NCBI RefSeq assembly: GCF_019578655.1
Contig: NC_063258.1
Coordinates: 17,922,802 to 17,986,801, forward strand
Length of the DNA stretch: 64,000 bases
Origin: Ricinus communis
Taxonomy: Eukaryota > Streptophyta > Magnoliopsida > Malpighiales > Euphorbiaceae
Direction: 5' to 3'
Of this stretch, positions 44,062 through 54,742 are shown one piece after another. The notes beneath the pieces are model-generated. The model ran no database searches and was not told where the DNA came from. It worked only from the letters and a program-made list of their open reading frames with translations. The stretch's first letter is position 1, and every line of letters starts with the position of its first letter. The position numbers were made by a program, and so were the translations under genes.

Positions 44062-45853
44062 TATACTCACTCCTCATTTAGTGTCACAAGTCCCAAGTCC
44101 TTCAGCTTCCTCTTGTTGCTTAGAATCTCTTTTAGGAACCTCACATACCTAGGCATCTTCGATATAGCCTCAATAAAAGGTAGATTAATCCTCAGCTGCT
44201 TAAATAAATCCAAAAACATACTAAACTACTAATCAATCTTTTCTTGCTTCAACCTGGCAGGATATGGAATTGGAGGATGGTATTCCCTCACAAGACTCTT
44301 CTTCTTGTCCTTTGGTCGCACAGGCTCTGTCACCTCAAGCTCTAGTCCTTCCTGGCTGGCTCATCCTGCACAATAACATCATCATCAACCATAGGTAAAG
44401 AACTAGCTAACTGCTTACTTGATCTCAAGGTGATAGCCTTGACATACTCTCTCGAGTTTAACTCTGTGGTACTAGGAAGCGTCCCTGGCTGTCTCTCAGC
44501 CAGCATCTTAGAAATCTGGCCTATTTGATTCTCCAAATTCTATATGGAGGCCTGCTAATTTCTAAAATTTGTGTCCCTCTACTGAAACCTGTTCTTTAAA
44601 GTGGACACGAACTGCAGCATCAAATCCTCTAAATTGGGCTTCTTCTCCTAGTTCTGAGGTAGTTGAGGGAGAACAGTCTGCTATTGGGATTGCTACTGGC
44701 ATAACCATTAAAATCCTAGTGGACCCTGGGAGTTGTTATTTCGCCACCCGAAGTTGGGACAGTTTCTCTACCCTAGGTTGTATGTATTATTGTACGAGTT
44801 ATTCTGCTACCTGGGCGCATTTCCTATAAAATCAACTTGTTCAAGGTCAGCAGAAGAAGATGAAGAAGAAGCAAACATACCTCCCGCATTATAGTTTGCA
44901 CTGTAGTGCGAGCCACCATAAAACTCGGAGCCAAGCTGTGCTACATGGACTGGCATCCGGAGCTGGTCGATCTTCTTGGCTAAAAGCTCCATCTAAGTTG
45001 CCAAGGCTGATGTAAAATCTACCTGGTTCACCACTCCTTGCCGTCTTGGCCTACTCTTAGAAGACTGCCATTGATATGTGTTCATGGCCATCTCCTCAAT
45101 TAAGTTTTGGGCCTGCTCTGGCATCTTACTATTGATGGCCCCAGCTGCAGTTGCATTTACCATCTGCCTCGTAGCTGAGTTCAACCTACTGTAAAAAGTC
45201 TGCACATGTATCCATAATGGTAAACCATGGTGTGGGCGACATCTCAACGAGTCCTTGTACCTCTCCCACGAATCATACATGCTCTCATCATCAAAGTGCA
45301 TAAAAGAAGAAATATTGGTTCACATGTTTACAGTCTTAGCAGGAGGAAAGTACTTATAAAGAAATTTCTCAACCAAAGAACTCCAGGTGGTGATGGTGTT
45401 GGCTGATAGGGACTGTAGCCATCTCTTCGCTCTATCCCTCAAGGAAAATGGAAACAGCCTAAGTTAAATGGTATCATCGGTAGTTCCATTTATCTTGAAG
45501 GTAAAATCTCTAAGAAGTTGGTGATGTGGGCATTAGGATCTTCACTCGGCAAGCCCAAACTGTATACTCTATTGCACCATCTGAATGACATTTGGCTTAA
45601 TTTCAAAATTATTTGCTGCAACAGGTGGCCTCAATATACTGGTGTGCATCCCCTCCAGGGAAGGTCTAGCAAACTCGTACATCGTCCTTTTTGCTTCAAC
45701 GATGTTGTTGTTGCCCTCTCCCATATTTACTAGTGTATAGACAGGAATCTCAATCTGCTCCTCCTCCATGTCTAATCGCTTCCTCAGCTGCCTGAGGGAT
45801 TGCTCTGGTTCGAGCAGAGGGTCTACTGGTGTCGGATTAGAACTCCTAGTCAT
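44062..45853 (-). pseudogene. gag: Athila-like gag of element X (broken)
   Basis: The frame starts at 45853 (MTRSSNPTPVDPLLEPEQ). Recognisable along the minus strand are ANNFEIKPNVIQMVQ, the capsid part in other frames, MHFDDESMYDSWERYKD, INSKMPEQAQNLIEEMAMN, the coil MENQIGQISKMLAERQPG and the AITLRSS motif. Then come YHPPIPYPARLKQEK, INLPFIEAISKMPRY and VTLNEE, just before where the protease should start. The protease and rest of pol are cut off at the R junction. There are several frameshifts and stops. Longer and better preserved than the gag of element A. Confidence 0.85.
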
Positions 45854-45994
45854 AAACTACCTAAAATGAACAAGGCAACAAAAACCCAAACAAATAAATG
45901 AATGAATAACTAAATGCAAAGTAATGACAAAAACAGAAAAGAAAAATGACTAAAGTAACAAATAGCAAAGTTCACTCTAGTTTTCAAACAAAGT

Positions 45995-46011
45995 CCCTAA
46001 CAACGGCGCCA
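45995..46011 (-). other. Primer binding site, tRNA-Asp type (element X)
   Basis: The plus strand reads ccctaacaacggcgcca, matching the 3' end of tRNA-Asp with two changes. It lies seven bases from LTR C and defines minus orientation. The leader to gag (45854-45994) is A-rich and featureless. Confidence 0.9.
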
Positions 46012-46017
46012 AAAACT

Positions 46018-47563
46018 TGATGTGATGCTTGTGCAACTACAACTAAGGTAGTGAACCTATCGATGCAGCCTAGCACAACGACAAGTATTAAAATATTGTA
46101 TCCCTCAGGAAAGTGAAATCTTAGAGTTACTACTTCATTCCTTGTTATCTAGCCTAAAATTAATAATGGAGGTTTCTAAATTTACTAATGACTAAAAACT
46201 AAATTCTAATTATAGTGCGAGAATGAATGAGCAAAGAAAATAATCAAGACAAGAAAGCGGATCCAAAGAGGACCTAGACTAGTTGGCAATCAAATTAAGG
46301 ATAATAGATTGTTGAGTCCGATTATGCTACCCATTGACGGATTCTAAACTAAATTCGGTTTTCCTTTCGAGACAAACAAATTCCTAAACCTAAGAACCTA
46401 AAGTTGGAATCTCTTCCTAAAGATTGATTATTAAGTTAGCCTTAAGCTTTAATCCACCTCTAATTAAGCTTTATTAATTCTTAAACCGTCAAATTAATTA
46501 ACCTTACCTCTAAGTGAAAATTAACCTATTCTTGTAATTAAATTTTCAAACTCAATCAGAATTTCTCAATTGCTAAAAGAATTCTATGAATAGTAATCAA
46601 TACAATCAATGTAACGAAAACTAGATTCATATTATTAATTACAAAAAGAATACAAGAAAGGAAACTTAAATAATCTTACCAATTCAGTAGAAAGCTAACA
46701 TAGCAAGGAAGGCCAATGGGTTTAATCAATCTAGCTACACATGTTCATGTCTAAAACAAATAGAAATTCAATTACAATGAAAGAATAAAGAAATTGAAAC
46801 ATATACACCTTTTTTCCTAGAATTGGATGAACAACTCAAAGTCTTGATCTACACTGTAGTTGCTCTCTAGAATTGTCTATTGGTTTGCTCCAAAACTCCT
46901 TTTCAATCTTCAAATGAATCCTAAGAATCACGAATCTGACGTTAAAAGGTGGAATCAGTTTCTTGGAAGCTGCTTTAAAAATGCATGAAACGCGTCTAGC
47001 AAAATTACAAAGGAAGATGAAGAGTCAAAAACTGTCGATTTGAAACTCTCTTTTCTCTTTTTGACTCGTTCAATTTATACTATAAGCAAATATGGGCATG
47101 TTTTGGCCCGTGTCCAGGCCGTGTTGGTCTACAAATGACAGAATGAACTAAATCAAGTAAGGGTGTGTTCTGACCCGTGTCACAGACACGAGCGTGCTCT
47201 TGATCCTAGCATGAGCGTGTTCTGGCCTGTGTTAACCAATAAGGGTCGTGCTCTAAGGCGTGTTACCCTTGGGAATCGTGTTGCTTCAAGGTGCTTAAGC
47301 TACATAGCCTTAGATTTTCTATACAGGCTCTAGCACGGGCTGTGTTGACTTCCCAAAAGTCAACCTAAGGTCAAACGCTTCTAGTTACATCCATTTTCAC
47401 CCGAAATTGATCTAAAATTGCTCAATCACTGATGATGGACCTATAAAATTTCCTAGAACACAAAAGGACACAAAACACGAGTGATCTTGGAATAAAAACA
47501 CAATAGATGCTAAGAAAATGCACAATAATATGTAAGCAAACATGTGTAAAACTATGCATATCA
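46018..47563 (-). mobile_element. 5' LTR of Athila-like element X (LTR C, 1.55 kb)
   Basis: It runs from TGATGTGATGC at 46018 to GCATATCA at 47563 and is flanked on the left by the primer site. Same family as LTR B (4697-6138) and the stub at 50350. A CACGG/CCGTG palindrome cluster occupies about 47090-47350. On the right it directly touches pol sequence of opposite orientation. The extension of an apparent ORF from 47542 across this edge is chance. Confidence 0.85.
47090..47350. repeat. CACGG/CCGTG palindrome cluster in LTR C
   Basis: Degenerate half-sites 'cccgtgt', 'gaccgtgttgg', 'gcgtgttctgg', 'agcgtgct' and 'acgggctgtgtt' recur through about 260 bp. They are more decayed than in LTR A. 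The counterpart in LTR B lies near 4860-5070. Confidence 0.6.
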
Positions 47564-48500
47564 AGGAACCACCAGTCCTTGAGTTGAAAGAGCTACCAAA
47601 GCATCTCAACTATGCATATCTAGATGAGGACAATAGGTTGCCTATCATTCTAGCAGCGGAGTTGACACCCGAGGAGAGGGAGATGACTTTGGCCTCTTTT
47701 AGGAAGTACCAGAAGGTGTTTGCTTGGAAAATTATTGACGTTCCTAGGATTAGTCCTAGCTACTACTTACACAAGATCCTTATAGAGGATAGTTACAGGC
47801 CAGTGGTGCAACCACAGTGTAGACTGAACTCAAATATGAAGGAAGTAATTAAAAAGGAGGTAATTAAACCTCTTGATGCAGGTTTGATTTCCCTATATCT
47901 GATAGTTCCTGGGGTAGTCCTGTGCACGTGGTTCTCAAGAAAGGAGGTATGGCTATGGTTAAAAATGAGAAGGACGAGCTTATACCGACCAGAACGGTAA
48001 CGGGCTTTCGAGTGTGTATAGATTACAAGAGGCTAAATGATGCCACTCGAAAGGACCATTTTCTCGTTTCTTTTATTGACCAAATGTTGGAAAGGTTGTC
48101 TAGGCATCTATTTTATTATTTTCTAGATGGGTTTTCAGGTTACTTCCAAATTCCCATTGCACTTGAGGACCAAGAGAAGACAACCTTCACTTTCCCGTAT
48201 GGTACGTTTGCTTATAGGAGGATGCCATTCGGAATGTGCAATGCACCTGCGACTTTTCAAAGGTGTATGATGGCAATTTTGCACGATATGATTGAGGAAT
48301 CCATGGATGTCTTTATGGATGATTTTTCTATACTTGGTAACTCCTTTACTCACTGTTTACATAATCTAGAACACATGCTTGAGCATTGTGTGGATGCTAA
48401 CCTAGTTCTTAATGGGGAGAAGTGTCATTTTATGGTTAGGGAAGGTATAGTATTGGGACATAAATTTCACATGAGAGGATGGAGGTTAATAGGGCCAAGG
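47564..48500 (+). pseudogene. pol: Athila-like pre-RT linker and reverse transcriptase (Y)
   Basis: Begins inside the linker (EPPVLELKELPKHLNYAYL, FRKYQKVFAWKI), immediately after LTR C. After a frameshift near 47910 the RT reads GFRVCIDYKRLNDATRKDH, FLDGFSGYFQIPIALEDQ, YGTFAYRRMPFGMCNAPA and SMDVFMDDFSILGNS. The FMDD catalytic box and the DG..GY block are typical of Athila-type RT. The frame stays open for about 200 codons, so it is among the better preserved domains here. Protease and gag of this element are absent on the left. Confidence 0.88.
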
Positions 48501-49190
48501 TGGATACTATTGCTAAATTACCCCCACCAAGTTCAGTTAAGGCTGTTAGGAGATTCTTAGGGCGTGCAGGTTTCTATAGGTTTATTAACAACTTCTGTAA
48601 GATTGCTAGACCTTTAACTCAATTGCTTGTAAAGGATGTGCCTTTTGTATTTTCTTATGATTGTTTGCAGGCTTTTGAGTTGTTGAAGGAGAAACCAACC
48701 ACAGCCTCGATTATGGTTTCACCTAATTGGGAGCTGCCGTTTGAGCTTATGTACGATGCTAGTGATTTTGCAGTTGGAGCTATTTTAGGACAGAGGAGAG
48801 ATAAGAAGTTCCAACCAATCTACTATGCTAGCAAGACATTGACTGATGCCTAGGAGCACTACGCCACCACTGAAAAGGAGCTTATAGCTATTGTTTTTGC
48901 ATTTGACAAGTTCAGATCTTATTTGGTGATATCAAAGACTGTTGTCTACATGGACCATTCCACACTCAAGTACTTGTTTAGTAAGAATGATGCAAAGCCT
49001 AGACTTATTCGTTGGATTCTATTATTATAGGAGTTCGATATTGAGATCAAGGATAAGAAAAGTGTTGAGAACTTGGCAGCAAACCACCTTTCTAGGCTAG
49101 AAAACCCGACTTTGGAGGCACTTGATGAGAATGCGATTAATGACAATTTTCTAGATGACTTCTTATGCTCAGTTCAGGTTAATTCTAATA
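48501..49190 (+). pseudogene. pol: RT connection and RNase H of Athila-like pol (Y)
   Basis: After another frame change near 48480 it reads VRRFLGRAGFYRFINNFCK, the thumb block, then FELMYDASDFAVGAILGQR with the first RNase H Asp and FQPIYYASKTLTDA. After an in-frame stop at 48851 come [19 protein letters not shown] with the Glu, [13 protein letters not shown] with the second Asp, and ENLAANHLSRLEN, where the usual last Asp is replaced by Asn. The domain order is normal. Confidence 0.85.
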
Positions 49191-50349
49191 ACCCTTAGTT
49201 TTCTGATTTTGCAAACTATCTGGTTGCTATAATCCTTTTGAAGCATATGGCATTTCAGCAAAAGAAGAAATTTTTTTCTGAATTGAAATACTACATTTTG
49301 GGGGACACTTTCTTATTCAGAGTTTCTGTAGATGAGGTTATTCGATGATGTGCACTGGGGAGGAGATCCTCCAAATTTTGAGGCATTGCAATGAAGGACC
49401 AACGGGAGGCATCAAGCTATAAATCACACAGTTAGGAAGGTGGTAGACTCTAAATTCTACTAATCGACGATCTTTAGGGATGTTAGAGCATTCATTCAGG
49501 TTTGTAATGCATGCCAAAGATCAGGTAACATCTCTGCTCGTGATGAGATGTCCAAAACGAGCATTCAAGCTGTTGAGATTTTTGATGTTTGGGGATCGAC
49601 TTCATGGGACACTTTTCTTCTTCCTATGGTAAGAAATACATCTTGGTTGCTGTTGAGTACTTCTCTAAGTGGCCCGAAGCGCAAGCATTTCCCACTGATG
49701 ATGCTAGGGTATTTACAAGATTCCTCAAAAGACTTTTTGCTAAGTTCAGGATAGCTAGAGCTCTTATTAGTGACAGGGGACTCATTTTTGTAATGCCTAG
49801 TTAGAAAAGGTGCTTAAACACTATGGTGTATCACACAGGTTTTCCACACCTTATCACCCATAAACCAGTGAGCAATGGAGGTTACTAATAGGGGTTTGAA
49901 ACGGATTTTAGAGAAAACTATAGGAGTGAGTAGGAAGGATTGGGCGGAGAAGCTAGATGATGCCTTATGGGCATTTAGGATGGCCTAATATACTTCAACT
50001 GGTTTTACACTATATAGGCTATTTTATGGGAAAGCATGCCATTTGCCTGTTAAACTTGAGCATAAAGCATTGTAGGCTTTGAAAACTTGCAATTTTGATG
50101 ATATTAATATAGGAAAACATAGACAGTGACAGCTTAACGAGTTGGAGTGGCGTAACCAAGCATATATCAACTCCTTAATCTACAAGGAGTGTACCAAGAA
50201 GTGGCATGATAAGAGGCTAAGGAGCACCAAGGAGTTCCAAGTTGGGGATAGTATGTTATTTTATAACTCACGACTCTGACTCTTTCTTGAGAAGCTAAAG
50301 AGCCGTTGGTTAGGACCGTTCACTGTCCAGCAACTTTTCCCATATGGCA
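49191..50349 (+). pseudogene. pol: Integrase of Athila-like pol (Y), truncated by an LTR
   Basis: The N-terminal zinc region is degraded (VCNACQRSG-like piece near 49500). The core is readable at 49589-49804: IDFMGHFSSSYGKKYILVA with the first Asp, VEYFSKWPEAQAF, and ARALISDRGLIF with the second Asp. The segment with the catalytic Glu is broken. The C-terminal block FLEKLKSRWLGPFTVQQL is recognisable near 50280-50330. Immediately after PYGS the sequence changes to the start of a family II LTR (TGATGTGCATAGG). Confidence 0.8.
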
Positions 50350-50590
50350 GTGATGTGCATAGGTTTACATATGTTTGCTCGCATATTATTAAGCACTTTC
50401 TTAGCATTTATTGTGTTTTTATTCCAAGATCACCTATGTTTTATGTCCTTTAGTATTCTAGGAGATTTTATAGGTCCATCATCAGTGTTGGAGCAATTTT
50501 AGATTAATTCCAGGCGAAAACGGACGTAATTAGAGGCATTTGATCTTTTTGGGAAGTCAACAAGGCCCGTGCTCAGGCATCCCTAAAGAT
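50350..50590 (+). mobile_element. Start of an Athila-like family II LTR (stub)
   Basis: It matches the first 240 bp of LTR C read on its own strand: TGATGTGCATAGGTTTAC, 'ttattccaagatcacc', 'ataggtccatcatcag' and 'ggcgaaaacgga'. The rest of the LTR is missing. It is in plus orientation, so the pol fragment 47564-50349 is enclosed by two LTR starts pointing outward. Confidence 0.75.
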
Positions 50591-51098
50591 GTTGAGAACC
50601 AATTGCAATTAATGCCACACTTCAAATGTGAGATTTTGAGCCATTTTTTAGCATTCATTATACATATGCTCTTTATATTTATTGTTTGATTGTGCATTGT
50701 ACTTGGCTTTGCTTTTAGAACTTGCTTTGTAATGCTTATTAAGGTTACATGAATTTGTGAATACCATATGAGATGATTTGGCAACTTAGGAATCACCACA
50801 CTTAGCCAAAAGCCTACCCTTTATGATTCCATTAGTTAGCCATGTTTGAGCCTTTACCCCTTTCTTCATTTTTACACCATTTCACACTTTACATTTTAGC
50901 CTTTTCATTTCATCTTTCATTTACCTTTATGCTGGCATTTTTGTGATTTACTCACTCTTATTTGGGATTAAAATGCTATTTGCTATGTTGGTAAATTAAC
51001 TAAGTCCTTGATATTTTAGATGCTCCTTTCAATTCAAACTATATTTTTGCTCTTTACTGTATTCAGTTGTATGCAACAGTTCTCTTATAAGCTGCTAC
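50591..51098 (+). other. Athila-like 3' internal region (second copy)
   Basis: From about 50690 this matches 3689-4093 nearly base for base ('gtgcattgtacttggctttg', 'ggttacatgaatttgtgaa', 'ataagctgcta'). The first 100 bp are unique in the window. Noncoding. It joins LTR D at about 51099. Confidence 0.7.
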
Positions 51099-52556
51099 TT
51101 ATGTTAGCTATAATCTAAGGCAGTGTACCTATCGATGCAGTCTAGCACTAATGGCGAGTATCAAGGTCGTATTCCTCGGGAAAGTGAAAGCCTAGAGTTA
51201 CTCCTTTATTCTTTGTTATATTAACCTAAAATGAGTGATGAATATTTTCTAAACTAACTAATAGCTACAATCTAAGTTCTAAGGGAGATGCAGGAGTAAT
51301 TGATAAATAAAATAACCAAGACAAGAAAGCAAACCCAAAGGGAACCTAAACTAGCTGGCAATCAAACAAAAGATAAAGGATTGGTGAGTCTAATTATGCT
51401 ACCCGTGGACGAATTCTTAACCGAATTCGGGTTAGATAACCGAATTCCTAAACCTAATAACCTAAAGTTGGAATCTCTTCCTAACGATTAATTCTTATAT
51501 TAGCATTAAGCTTTAATCCGCCTCTATTAAGCTTTGTTAATTCTTAATCCGGCTAGTTAATTATCCTTATCTCTAAGCGATTATTAACCAGTTCTTGCTA
51601 TTCAAAATTCCAATTGCCAAATGGACTTCTCAATCACACAAAGCAATCTAAACACACAATTCACAACGTCTCATGAATAATGCATTATCTTATTAATACT
51701 AAAAGCAAGAATAATACAAAACTAACCCAAACAATCCAACAATATAATACTAAGCCAACATAGTAAAGAAATCCCAATGGATTTAATCGATCTAGCTAAT
51801 CATGTTCAGTATCAAAATCCACAAGAATACAATTATAACAAAGAGTAAAGGTAGAGAAACCCGATTACACCCTTGGATGAGAGTAAACAGCCCTAATTCC
51901 TCTTGCTCGAATTGAATCGATTCTTGTTCCTCTTTCTCGATTTGAAAACCAATCAACGAACCTTGCCTAATCTTCAATCTTTAAAGGGAATCCGATTGAA
52001 ACCTTGATCCAAGTCTCATTTTCCCTTGGTTCCAGCTCAGAAAACCCTTAGAAGGAGAAATATTAGGGTTTGGGATGTTCTCCCTCGCTTTTTTCCTCTT
52101 TCCTCTTGCTCTTTCTTTTAATTAATTCGTCCTGTCACCGTGAACATGGCCGTGTTCCTGGCCATGTTGGGAACATGGTTTGGTGTTCCTAGCCGTGTTG
52201 GGAACACAGTTTGGTGTTCCTGGCCGTGTTACTCTTTGTGGTCGTACTCCCTAATGCCTCTTCTTCTTTAATGTCTAATTCACCCAAATCAGTCGTGTTG
52301 GTGCCCGTGTTGGGAACACGGCCAGTGTTGAAACCAATACAGCCATGTTCAGCTTCCTCATGCTCGTACTTAGCTTGTTTCGACAGCTTTGACGTCCAAT
52401 TATGCTCCAATTCTTCCCTTTATCATTCTTTGACTTCTTTTGGACCTAATGCACACAAACAGATGCATAGGGTGAGTGTTGGGACCAATTCACATCCAAA
52501 TGTCCATAAAATCAATCTTAAAAGTCCCATTTAGATGTGTGTATTTTATGGACATC
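51099..52556 (-). mobile_element. Athila-like LTR D (family of LTR A)
   Basis: It is similar to LTR A along its length ('ggcagtgtacctatcgatgc', 'ttcttaaccgaattcgg', 'ctttgacgtccaatt', 'gatgtgtgtattttatg') and ends GACATCA at 52556. The first 12 or so bases of the expected left terminus are replaced by the preceding sequence, so no primer site remains. The palindrome cluster at about 52143-52350 includes a partial internal repeat 'gttgggaaca..ggtgttcctrgccgtg'. Confidence 0.85.
52143..52350. repeat. CACGG/CCGTG palindrome cluster in LTR D
   Basis: Half-sites 'catggccgtgttcc', 'tggccatgttggg', 'agccgtgttgggaac', 'cgtgttgggaacacggcc' recur in tandem. The cluster is aligned with that of LTR A (3285-3480), but the individual motifs differ in number and state of decay. 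Confidence 0.7.
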
Positions 52557-52592
52557 ATAACCTGATTTCAAGAGCGTCGCTCTAATACCAAA
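52557..52592 (-). other. Initiator-Met primer site and leader stub of element K
   Basis: On the minus strand TTTGGTATTAGAGC directly follows LTR K, one change from the usual TGGTATCAGAGC. About 20 bp of leader remain before LTR D cuts in. Confidence 0.85.
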
Positions 52593-53417
52593 TGATGAGA
52601 ACCTCCAACCACAAGAACACATGAACCCTTTTTGCATTTTATAAACCTGTGTATTACTTGAGTGCAAACCCAACAACAAATTGGAAATTCAATCCTAGGA
52701 TCCTTCTAAATCAGAATTAAGATGATCAAGAATTAGAACTTAAAGAAAACTAAGTTCTTGAAACCCTAAGTCTAAATACGCTACAAGGATAGATCAATTC
52801 CTTAATAAGTGAAAGGTGCATTCAATATGAATACAAATAATAACCAAATTCGTTTTGCTTATGAAAATTATCAATAATTCATTCATCCTTCTTGATATGC
52901 AGCCAATACCTTCTTAAAGAAGTTTTTAGGGTTTACAAATAAAGGAAAGGCCAAAATTATCCTTCCGAGCCGAATGGATAAGGTCCATTAAGAAAATAAA
53001 TCCAAATCCTAATCTAATAAGGCTTTAAAAGCCAAACATAAGTGGCTTATTGTTCAAATAAGAAATCCCTAAATAATAGCCTTCTTTTGTGCTAAATAAA
53101 AGCCTAAACAAGTCCAAAACTAATTAGGATATGCAGTTAACCTATTAAAAATGATTAGGGCTTCCATAACATTAAACAAAGCCTAATCACATGGATCATT
53201 GTCTAGCTGCACACTCCTTAGCTTGGGCAACAAGTCCTTTTATTATAGGCCTAATTGTGATGAATTAATGTTGGCCCACTCTTGAACATAAGTGATCAAG
53301 GCTCCTTGAAGCTTATTAGCTCTACTCCTTGTAATTGGACCTAAAGGTAAGCCCAATGGATCTTTAACAGCTCCTTGATTATTCATGTACTCTCGATCAA
53401 GCGCCTCTCCCATATCA
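52593..53417 (-). mobile_element. 5' LTR of CRM-like element K (825 bp)
   Basis: It runs from TGATGAGAACC at 52593 to CATATCA at 53417; LTR start on the minus strand is TGATATGGGAGAGG. Same family as LTR M (31439-32131). The upstream 200 bp encode the polyprotein end (GPITRSRANKLQGALITYV) on the minus strand. It directly abuts the gag of element L, whose 5' part is missing, so K probably inserted there; no target duplication can be tested. Confidence 0.85.
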
Positions 53418-54031
53418 CAAGGGACCTTGGAACGATTCAATATAAGGTTCGAGAGCATGAATGAGAGGTTGGAGAATTCCCAAAGGGGGCAGCCTAGGCA
53501 TCTCAACCAACACAATGGGAGGTCGAGGTACACCCATGACATGGACCATGAAGAATATGATGATGATGATGACTTTGAAGAGTGGGTCTAATGCAAACCA
53601 GGGTAGATTTGATAATGATGAAAGTAGAGCAAGCAGAGTAGATGGGAACTTGGGAAACATTAAGATGAAAATCCCAAATTTTTAAGGAAAGAGCAATCTT
53701 GAGGCTTACTGTGAGTGGGAAAAGAAAGTGGAGCTTGTGTTCGATTGCCACAACTACTCGGAAAAGAAGAAGGTAAAACTTGGTGCTGTTGACTTTACTG
53801 ATTAGGCTATTATTTGGTGGGATCAACTTGTGATAAGTAGGAGGAGGAATTGGGAGCATCCTATTTCCACATGGGAGGAGATGAAAGTTGTGATGAGGAA
53901 ATGTTTTATTACTTAATATTATTATAGAGAGTTGCATAATAGATTGCAAAGTCTAGTGTAAGGATCTAAAAGATGGAAATTGTAATGATTCTGGTTAATG
54001 TGGAAGAAGATCACGAAGCAACAATGGCAAG
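53418..54031 (+). pseudogene. gag: CRM-like gag of element L, first part (interrupted)
   Basis: Collinear with the gag of element N: QGTLERFNIRFESMNERLE, an acidic stretch with five Asp in a row, and DGNLGNIKMKIPNF. In a second frame come YCEWEKKVELVFDCHNYSE and IIWWDQLVISRRRNWEHP, then WEEMKVVMRKCF and YYYRELHNRLQSLV (Retrotrans_gag capsid block). The sequence stops in the middle of the phrase 'gaagcaacaatggcaag', which is split by element O; the continuation is at 58664. Several stops are present. The shadow frames on the minus strand are not genes. Confidence 0.85.
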
Positions 54032-54088
54032 TGTCACACCGTGGAGCTCAAAACCAAATTTTTTTGCCGAGAGTGCTAGAGTAGTGCG

Positions 54089-54240
54089 GAATTTTCTAGA
54101 ATATCTAGAATTCTCTAGAATGGTGTAGAACCTTCTAGAACATACTAGAATAGTCTAGAACTTTCTAGAACAATCTAGAAGTATGTAGATACTTCTAGAA
54201 TATTCTAGAAAGGTGTAGATACTTCTAGAACATTGTAGAA
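54089..54240 (+). promoter_or_regulatory. 10-bp periodic heat-shock-element-like array (5' LTR O)
   Basis: From 54108 to 54240 the triplet at every tenth base is GAA twelve times and GAT twice. Each unit is of type GAAnnTTCnnn with ta before the next GAA. Four stretches satisfy GAAnnTTCnnGAA completely: 54089-54101, 54128-54140, 54158-54170 and 54198-54210. That spacing is the definition of a heat shock element bound by HSF trimers. Two more near-complete units lie at about 54278 and 54308. The array lies 150-300 bp upstream of the TATA box, which is where an LTR enhancer would be. Binding is inferred. Confidence 0.7.
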
Positions 54241-54387
54241 GGGTGGGGACAATTCCTGTACATACTAGACTAGTCTAGAATATTCTAGACCCATGTAGAC
54301 TATACTAGAATATTCTAGACATGTGTGGATAAAGGTAGCATTCTAGGACATTCTTCTAAGGAGGTTGGGATGGTGGCCATCCATGCC

Positions 54388-54395
54388 TATAAATA
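54388..54395 (+). promoter_or_regulatory. TATA box of 5' LTR O
   Basis: TATAAATA in the context gcctataaatatcccc, followed by a 'caacaacaacatataagg' leader. The partner in the 3' LTR is at 58396-58403. Confidence 0.7.
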
Positions 54396-54660
54396 TCCCC
54401 TCCATTCTTCATTTGTAACATACAACAACAACATATAAGGAGTTAAGGTGGAGAACTAAGCAATACAAGCATACCTTTCCAAACTCTTGTGCTCTCTTTG
54501 TGCCATTTTCTTAAGCATACTTCTGTTTGCGTAATTGCCGCCATTTTACCGAGTTTGGCATCCGTAGGAAGGCTGACTAGCAATCTTGACTTCGAGGAAA
54601 TCAAGTGAGCTAGGCCGCACGTGGGCAAAGTTTGGGGATAAAATAAAACTCACGTGACAG

Positions 54661-54674
54661 TTGGCATCAGAGCC
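54661..54674 (+). other. Primer binding site of element O, initiator-Met type
   Basis: TTGGCATCAGAGCC starts two bases after the LTR end and fits the complement of initiator tRNA-Met (tggtatcagagcc) with one change. Confidence 0.85.
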
Positions 54675-54742
54675 AAGTTTGTATCAAAGCCCAGTTATCA
54701 TTAGAGCACAGTTGAGTTCTTTGGGAAGTCTTGCATGAGATT

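Larger units (their letters stand above)
54032..54659 (+). mobile_element. 5' LTR of chromodomain element O (628 bp)
   Basis: It begins TGTCACACCGTGG and ends CTCACGTGACA, followed after one base by the primer site. The partner LTR at 58009-58663 is similar throughout with small differences and one additional 10-bp unit, so the two are a real pair separated by several percent by eye. It contains the 10-bp heat-shock-like array (54089-54240) and a TATA box (54388-54395). Confidence 0.93.

Noticed and set aside
47542..47563. Start of the 152-codon frame at an ATG inside LTR C
   Set aside because: The pol similarity begins only after the LTR edge at 47563; the upstream codons are LTR sequence read by chance.
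53503..53949. Minus-strand open frame of 148 codons
   Set aside because: It lies opposite the gag of element L, whose plus-strand motifs are clear; it has low-complexity His/Ile runs opposite the Asp codons and no family.
54089..54340. Array of short repeats as a CRISPR array
   Set aside because: Units are 10 bp without spacers, in a plant LTR, so it is a tandem decamer array.
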